This document shows, one piece after another, positions 6,736 to 10,122 of a stretch of 10,122 nucleotides of DNA (its first letter is position 1; every line of letters starts with the position of its first letter). The notes beneath the pieces are model-generated. The model was not told the origin of the DNA and made no database searches. It saw only the letters and a program-made list of their open reading frames with translations. Origin of the DNA: Chitinophagaceae bacterium UBA4407 (GTDB lineage Bacteria > Bacteroidota > Bacteroidia > Chitinophagales > Chitinophagaceae); NCBI GenBank assembly GCA_002390845.1, contig DGQT01000049.1:1-10122 (forward strand), read 5' to 3'. The position numbers and the translations under genes were made by a program.

Positions 6736-7845
6736 TTAATCTACAGCAATTGATTTTTTAAGGGGCATTTTTTCATCCTCCCCATTTAACGAAAATACAG
6801 TTTCACTTCCCTGCTCCGGTGGCATTAAAAGCATTACCGGCCAGCGTTTGCCTGCAATGCTGCCCCCTGCTTTTGCTGCTTCCAGTATAGAGCAGGTTTC
6901 ATCCCCAATTACTTTAAAATGTTTGTAATACTCCCATAACAGTTCAACAGGTATTTCGCCAAAAAATAATTTTATTCTTATTCCGTCGTTTTGCAAACTG
7001 CTGCAGTGCATCAGCAGGTCATTTTCATTAATGGTTTGCTGCAGCAGGGTCGCCGCAGGCAACAGTTTATTTTTAAAAAAGGTAATGCGCTCCTCAACAG
7101 GTATATCATCATAACACATGCGCACCCATGTATCTGCACATTTTCTAAATGCAATGCCCGGTATATCTAATTGTTTTCTTACAGCCTTTAGTTCCAGCGC
7201 AGAAAGCAGGTTAATATTTGGAAAGGTTAAACAGCTTTCTAAAAAAACGTTTTGTATATCCTGTGCAGCAGTATAGCTGGTATATGTTTCCTTAAAGTCT
7301 TCAGCATTAAATTCCGCGCCCAGGAAAAAAAGATCATGCCCGCCTTCCATTTCGGGCAATAGGCGCTGCAACAGTTTGCTTGCCTGTGTACGATTTTCTG
7401 TATCCTCTTCCTGGTTACCCGTCATGGTGAAAGCCGTTAGCGCTGCTTCATCTGCCAGTTTACGCATTTCCATCAGTCCTGACAGGCGCATCATTTCATC
7501 AAAACCATTGATTGTTTCCATGCAGATATTGTGCACCGTTTGTTCCATTTTTTTTTGGGCTACAATTTGCTGCGGTGTTTTATGTTTTATTTTATGCTGT
7601 ATTTTAAGCGCCGCTTTAAGATCTTGTACCACTTGTTTTTCTTCTTCGCTTTTGTGTATAGCTTCAAACACAATCATTTTTTGCCTGAACTGCAGGTGCT
7701 GAAAATTTTCGCTAAAAAACAGGTCAATCATAGTACCGCCTGCTGATGCTATTTCATCTGCTAAAATATAGCCAATGCGCAAACTTACAGATTCGCTAAC
7801 CTGTGCAATAAGAGAATTGGCACTGCTAAATACAATTGGTTTCAT
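6736..7845 (-). CDS. Protein of unknown function, operon partner of the NYN RNase
   Basis: I do not recognise this 369-residue protein. The ATG at 7845-7843 (MKPIVFSSANSL) is preferred; a longer frame to 7929 would need a TTG start and adds a hydrophobic stretch encoded by AT-rich, promoter-like DNA. The sequence looks cytoplasmic and mainly helical. A Lys/Gln-rich charged region lies at about 55-105 (EEEKQVVQDL, QHKIKHKTPQQIVAQKK), followed by helices with MMRLSGLMEMRKLADEAAL. A more compact C-terminal half contains LTFPNINLLSALELKAVRKQ, RITFFKNKLLPAA and GEIPVELLWEYYKHF. No catalytic motif is evident. It precedes the RNase gene by 10 bp on the same strand, so the two are co-transcribed and may form a complex or a regulator-effector pair. 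No Shine-Dalgarno sequence. Confidence 0.75.
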   Translation of the reverse strand: MKPIVFSSANSLIAQVSESVSLRIGYILADEIASAGGTMIDLFFSENFQHLQFRQKMIVFEAIHKSEEEKQVVQDLKAALKIQHKIKHKTPQQIVAQKKMEQTVHNICMETINGFDEMMRLSGLMEMRKLADEAALTAFTMTGNQEEDTENRTQASKLLQRLLPEMEGGHDLFFLGAEFNAEDFKETYTSYTAAQDIQNVFLESCLTFPNINLLSALELKAVRKQLDIPGIAFRKCADTWVRMCYDDIPVEERITFFKNKLLPAATLLQQTINENDLLMHCSSLQNDGIRIKLFFGEIPVELLWEYYKHFKVIGDETCSILEAAKAGGSIAGKRWPVMLLMPPEQGSETVFSLNGEDEKMPLKKSIAVD

Positions 7846-7998
7846 GTAAACCGGATTTAAGGTCTTTGCAACAATGCAAGTCACGGTAAATAAAAATACA
7901 ATTTTAAGCGGTTTAAAAAAAATCAACAACTTTTACGGGGTGGTATCTGCACAAAAAATGCAAAACCATTTTTCCCCGCCCTCACGCAACACTTCTTC

Positions 7999-8097
7999 TA
8001 AATCTACGCACCAATAAAAGCCCAATCCTCAATCTAACCGCACCAGTGTGCGACGCAACGGCAGCTTCATAGCATTCCCCCTGCCCGGCCCCAAAAA
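7999..8097 (-). repeat. Dispersed intergenic repeat, copy C
   Basis: On the plus strand: TAAATCTACGC at 7999-8009, ACCAATAAAAGC to 8021, the inverted core ACCAGTGTGCGACGCAAC at 8042-8059, CTTCAT, then GCCCGGC at 8083-8089 followed by an A-run. This is the most complete minus-oriented copy. It lies between the divergent 5' ends of the 369-residue gene and the 313-residue gene. The interval 7846-8191 holds this element, a candidate promoter box and no further gene. Confidence 0.75.
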
Positions 8098-8108
8098 AAT
8101 CCCCTCCA

Positions 8109-8118
8109 AATCTTTGCA
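8109..8118 (+). promoter_or_regulatory. Candidate -7 box (AATCTTTGCA) of the 313-residue protein gene
   Basis: AATCTTTG at 8109-8116 differs from TAnnTTTG by one base and is followed by CACAATAAAA, the usual look of a Bacteroidota transcription start. It lies 76 bp upstream of the ATG at 8192. A -33 TTG is not seen in the preceding GC-rich DNA of repeat copy C, so confidence is low. Confidence 0.3.
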
Positions 8119-8191
8119 CAATAAAAAAAATTACAGTAATTTAATTGCCGCAAAAAACACTTTTCTTCAACCTCTTTAAAACGCTTCAACC

Positions 8192-9133
8192 ATGAACGAC
8201 GTACAAACCAATCAACTGGGCCGCGCCCAAAAAGTAAATCAATTCCTGCAGGAAAAACTGGCACAACTTACCGCCACACCAGATCTTAATGCCACCCTGC
8301 AACCCCAGCTTGCCGCTGCCATTAAAAAAGCGAACGACAGCGACAAACATGCCGTGCAGGACGATAGCGGCGAAACCACCACCAAAAGCGAAGCCCGCAG
8401 CGATCTGGAAGAAAGCAGCGACCACCTAAGCAGTGGCCTGGTAAGCTATGGCGATGATATTGACGATTTTGTGCTGATGCAGATGTTCGATTTTCCCGTA
8501 AGCACCATAGAGGGTTTTCGCGATAACCGCCTGCTGGAGTATGCCAAAAGCGTAAGCGAAAAAGTGCGCGACGCAACCATTGCCGCAGCCCTGGCCGCAA
8601 GCCACAATGTAAGCGCAAACGATATTACCGCCCACAACACCAATATAACCAACTTTGAAACCGATATTGCCACCCCCATTACCCGCAAGGCCGAGCGTAC
8701 CGCCTGGGGCAAACAGGTAGACCGCGATATTGCCGCCGTAAACGAAACGCTGGAAAAAATACGCCGCAAAATGCGCACCTACCGCAAAACAAACCGCCTG
8801 CTTTTCGAAACCTTTCAGGCCACCGATACGGTAGACGATTTTGGGCATGGCGGCACCAAAGGCAATGTAAGTGGCAGCGTAAATTTTAGCAGTACCGTAT
8901 TGGCCGCAACCATTACTTACGCCGCAGAGGCCCCCGTAACGCTGCAAAACACCGGCGCAACTGCCTTAAGTTTTCAAATGTATAAATCAGGCGCACCCAT
9001 GGGTACCGCCGTAGCCGTGGCAGCAAACACCACCGTAACCACCACCATGGGCAATATGGCGCCAGACGGAGACAGCATTTATGTAACCAACAACAGCACA
9101 GCCGGTACGGGCAGCTACAACGTAACAGTTTAG
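8192..9133 (+). CDS. Two-part protein of unknown function: helical N-terminus, beta-rich C-terminus
   Basis: This 313-residue protein is not recognised. Residues 1-208 look almost wholly alpha-helical and charged, with an acidic patch at 86-92 (YGDDIDD), an Ala-rich helix at 126-138 and a basic stretch EKIRRKMRTYRKTNR at 188-202. A flexible Gly/Asp linker follows (211-224). Residues 225-313 are rich in Thr, Ala, Val, Asn and Gly with alternating hydrophobics (GSVNFSSTVLAATITY, APVTLQNTG, AVAVAANTTVTTT), as in a small beta-sandwich of 6-8 strands. There is no signal peptide or membrane segment. The composition resembles structural or surface-exposed proteins, but I cannot assign a family. Base composition is much richer in G+C than the surrounding DNA, with many GCC and ACC codons. 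It lies alone between repeat copies C and D. ATG at 8192 has no Shine-Dalgarno sequence. Confidence 0.8.
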   Translation: MNDVQTNQLGRAQKVNQFLQEKLAQLTATPDLNATLQPQLAAAIKKANDSDKHAVQDDSGETTTKSEARSDLEESSDHLSSGLVSYGDDIDDFVLMQMFDFPVSTIEGFRDNRLLEYAKSVSEKVRDATIAAALAASHNVSANDITAHNTNITNFETDIATPITRKAERTAWGKQVDRDIAAVNETLEKIRRKMRTYRKTNRLLFETFQATDTVDDFGHGGTKGNVSGSVNFSSTVLAATITYAAEAPVTLQNTGATALSFQMYKSGAPMGTAVAVAANTTVTTTMGNMAPDGDSIYVTNNSTAGTGSYNVTV

Positions 9134-9142
9134 TGCGAAGAT

Positions 9143-9238
9143 TTTATTAGCCCGGCAGCAGACCATCTATGAGGCCCCTGTTGCGTCGCACACTTGTTCT
9201 TTAGGAACATTGCGCAGCCAGGCGTAGATTTAAGCGGG
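9143..9238 (+). repeat. Dispersed intergenic repeat, copy D
   Basis: Reading forward: TTTATTAGCCCGGC (GCCCGGC at 9150-9156), ATGAGGC, the core GTTGCGTCGCACACTTGT at 9180-9197, a divergent middle, and GCGTAGATTTAAGCGGG at 9222-9238. It begins 10 bp after the stop of the 313-residue gene and is followed within 7 bp by the terminator hairpin, so it would be part of that gene's 3' untranslated RNA. Confidence 0.75.
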
Positions 9239-9244
9239 TATTTT

Positions 9245-9290
9245 AATGCTAACAGGTTTTTTAAAACCTGTTAGCATTTTTTATTTTTTA
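9245..9290 (+). terminator. Strong intrinsic terminator
   Basis: AATGCTAACAGGTTTT (9245-9260) is perfectly complementary to AAAACCTGTTAGCATT (9263-9278), a stem of about 14-16 bp, followed by a T-rich tail to 9290. It ends the transcript of the 313-residue gene and the copy D element. Confidence 0.9.
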
Positions 9291-9582
9291 TTGCCCCGCT
9301 GTTATGCTAAACTGCGTTTTATTTGGCAAAATAGCAATTTTGGTATCAATTGAACTGATTATTAATTCAATTAACCTGATATTATCTTCATTTAAGTTTA
9401 TTTACAGGTTAATTAACCTTATTTTTAGTTTACCTATATTATTTTTAACATCAGTTGACCTAAAAAGTAATTCAATTGAAGTTATTTATAAGTCATTTGA
9501 AGCAAAAAATGATTTAATTTCATAATACCGAAAGCTAAATCAGCCCAAAGGCAAAGCAAACACAGTTTTAACACACATAAAT
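9291..9582. other. AT-rich region with small palindromes and a doubtful 73-codon ORF
   Basis: An ATG at 9304 opens a 73-codon plus-strand frame ending at 9525, but its product is only Ile/Leu/Phe/Asn/Ser-rich sequence with repeated INLI segments, as AT-rich noncoding DNA would give, so I do not call it a gene. The stretch contains AGGTTAATTAACCT (9406-9419), TTCAATTGAA (9471-9480), the pair AATTGAA/TTCAATT (9348-9354 and 9366-9372) and further TTnACCT half-sites at 9371, 9429 and 9455. It may be the control region of the HTH-like gene at 9583. Confidence 0.4.
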
Positions 9583-9948
9583 ATGAGCAACCTGTTTTCA
9601 ATTAAAGATGCAGAAAAGAAAATTGCAGAAGTAAGCATACCGGCAATGGCAACACACCATATAAAAGAGAACAAACAAGGGTTTAATAAGCTCAGCAGGT
9701 TATTGGGCAAGCCACAAGGTTATATTGCCCAGCAGCTTAAACGCAAAAACCCAGGCCTGCCGTTGCTGTACGCCCTTAGCATACACCTGCAAACCAACTT
9801 TTTTGAACCCTTCTGCAACCTGCTGCCCGAAAACATACGCCCCACCCGCCAGGAAAAAGCACTGCAACAACAACTCGCCGATCTGCAAAAGCAATACGAC
9901 GATCTTAAAAAAGAAAGAGATTTATTAAAGGAGATTGTAATGAAGTGA
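9583..9948 (+). CDS. Small HTH-like DNA-binding protein with C-terminal coiled coil
   Basis: This protein has 121 residues. The region at about 24-80 has the helix pattern of a lambda-repressor/XRE-like fold: HHIKENKQGFNKLSRLL, then a turn and the likely recognition helix GKPQGYIAQQLKRK, then the LPLLYALSIHLQTNFFE helix. Residues 90-119 form a strongly predicted coiled coil (EKALQQQLADLQKQYDDLKK), suggesting a dimer or oligomer. It may be a transcriptional regulator or nucleoid-type protein; the HTH call rests on pattern only and is moderate. The start ATG at 9583 has no Shine-Dalgarno sequence. The AT-rich palindromic region just upstream may be its own operator. The gene stands alone, with repeated AACTTTCGTAT boxes after its stop. 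Confidence 0.75.
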   Translation: MSNLFSIKDAEKKIAEVSIPAMATHHIKENKQGFNKLSRLLGKPQGYIAQQLKRKNPGLPLLYALSIHLQTNFFEPFCNLLPENIRPTRQEKALQQQLADLQKQYDDLKKERDLLKEIVMK

Positions 9949-9978
9949 GGGGGGAGGGTAAGGCAATTTTTAGCATAA

Positions 9979-10112
9979 AACTTTCGTATTTTCAATTGTC
10001 GGTAAGCGGCAATACAAAAGCGAAAGTTTGAAACTTTCGTATAAAATATTGCTCTATGGATAAAGCATTAATAAAGAAGATTTAATAAGAACAGAAAATT
10101 GAACTTTCGTAT
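9979..10112 (+). repeat. Three AACTTTCGTAT boxes and one inverted partner
   Basis: AACTTTCGTAT occurs at 9979-9989, 10032-10042 and 10102-10112, with starts 53 and 70 bp apart. The middle copy also pairs with an inverted copy: CGAAAGTTT at 10021-10029 and AAACTTTCG at 10031-10039, one base apart. The third copy continues as ATTAG, so its TAT starts a TATATTAG resembling the -7 consensus TAnnTTTG. They may be promoter-like or protein-binding boxes of a gene beyond the window. Confidence 0.6.
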
Positions 10113-10122
10113 ATTAGCGAGT

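Noticed and set aside
7846..7929. 28-residue N-terminal extension of the 369-residue protein that looks like a signal peptide
   Set aside because: It needs a TTG start and is encoded by AT-rich DNA typical of a promoter region; the ATG at 7845 is better and gives a cytoplasmic protein like its RNase partner.
7921..7985. Imperfect hairpin (GGGGTGGT with ACC and CCCC) on the downstream side of repeat copy C
   Set aside because: Several mismatches and a long loop; not comparable to the perfect stems beside copies A, B and D.
8426..8947. Minus-strand open frame of 173 codons inside the 313-residue gene
   Set aside because: A shadow frame caused by the GC-rich codon use of the plus-strand gene; the Gly/Ala/Val/Tyr/Cys-rich product looks artificial.
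1821..9238. CRISPR array or integron cassette array
   Set aside because: The repeats are far apart, in both orientations and separated by genes rather than spacers; no cas, integrase or attC-like folding could be shown. A cassette-like role is kept only as a question.
10056..10085. Nine-codon ORF (MDKALIKKI) between the AACTTTCGTAT boxes
   Set aside because: Too short to support; a leader peptide is possible, but nothing in the window shows what it would regulate.

Overview
The window looks like chromosomal DNA of a Bacteroidota bacterium, most likely of the Chitinophagaceae or a near relative. Three things point there: a bacillithiol-type deacetylase and a DUF4294 protein, both common in this phylum; start codons without Shine-Dalgarno sequences; and AT-rich intergenic DNA with occasional TTTGCA-type promoter remnants. 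The family assignment is inference. No rRNA, tRNA, CRISPR array, transposase or integrase gene was seen.

Layout. 1-872 (minus): a membrane fatty acid desaturase, cut at its C-terminus by the window edge. 977-1705 (minus): BshB1, bacillithiol biosynthesis deacetylase. 1927-2547 (minus): an exported DUF4294 protein. 2894-4587 (plus): a tight three-gene operon of a Crp/Fnr-like regulator, a zinc-ribbon plus DUF5655-like protein and a membrane-anchored SAM methyltransferase. 4669-5055 (plus): a VOC/glyoxalase-fold protein ending at a strong terminator hairpin. 6736-7845 then 5340-6725 (minus): a two-gene operon of an unrecognised 369-residue protein and a Zc3h12a/NYN-type RNase carrying eleven 14-residue repeats. 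8192-9133 (plus): an unrecognised two-part protein (helical N-terminus, beta-rich C-terminus) ending at a strong terminator. 9291-9582: a very AT-rich stretch with small palindromes. 9583-9948 (plus): a small HTH-like protein with a C-terminal coiled coil. 9979-10112: three copies of an 11-bp box.

The least expected feature is a family of dispersed intergenic repeats of about 65-145 bp (copies E, A, B, C and D near 1.82, 2.7, 5.2, 8.05 and 9.19 kb). They share the core GTTGYGTCRCWCACTTGT, and most also share a GCCCGGC box and a GCGTAGATTTAA box. One copy lies at each junction between gene modules from 1.8 to 9.3 kb. Three copies have a strong hairpin near the downstream end of the element. 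Copies A and B are in inverted orientation, share 26 identical bases, and bracket the four-gene block 2894-5055, whose base and codon use looks different from its neighbours. Copy E appears to be split by a 37-bp insertion.

How the genes work together can be said only locally. The Crp-like operon may couple a signal to a membrane methyltransferase. The NYN RNase and its upstream partner are probably co-expressed and may act together on RNA. The desaturase and BshB1 look like ordinary housekeeping genes for lipid and thiol metabolism.
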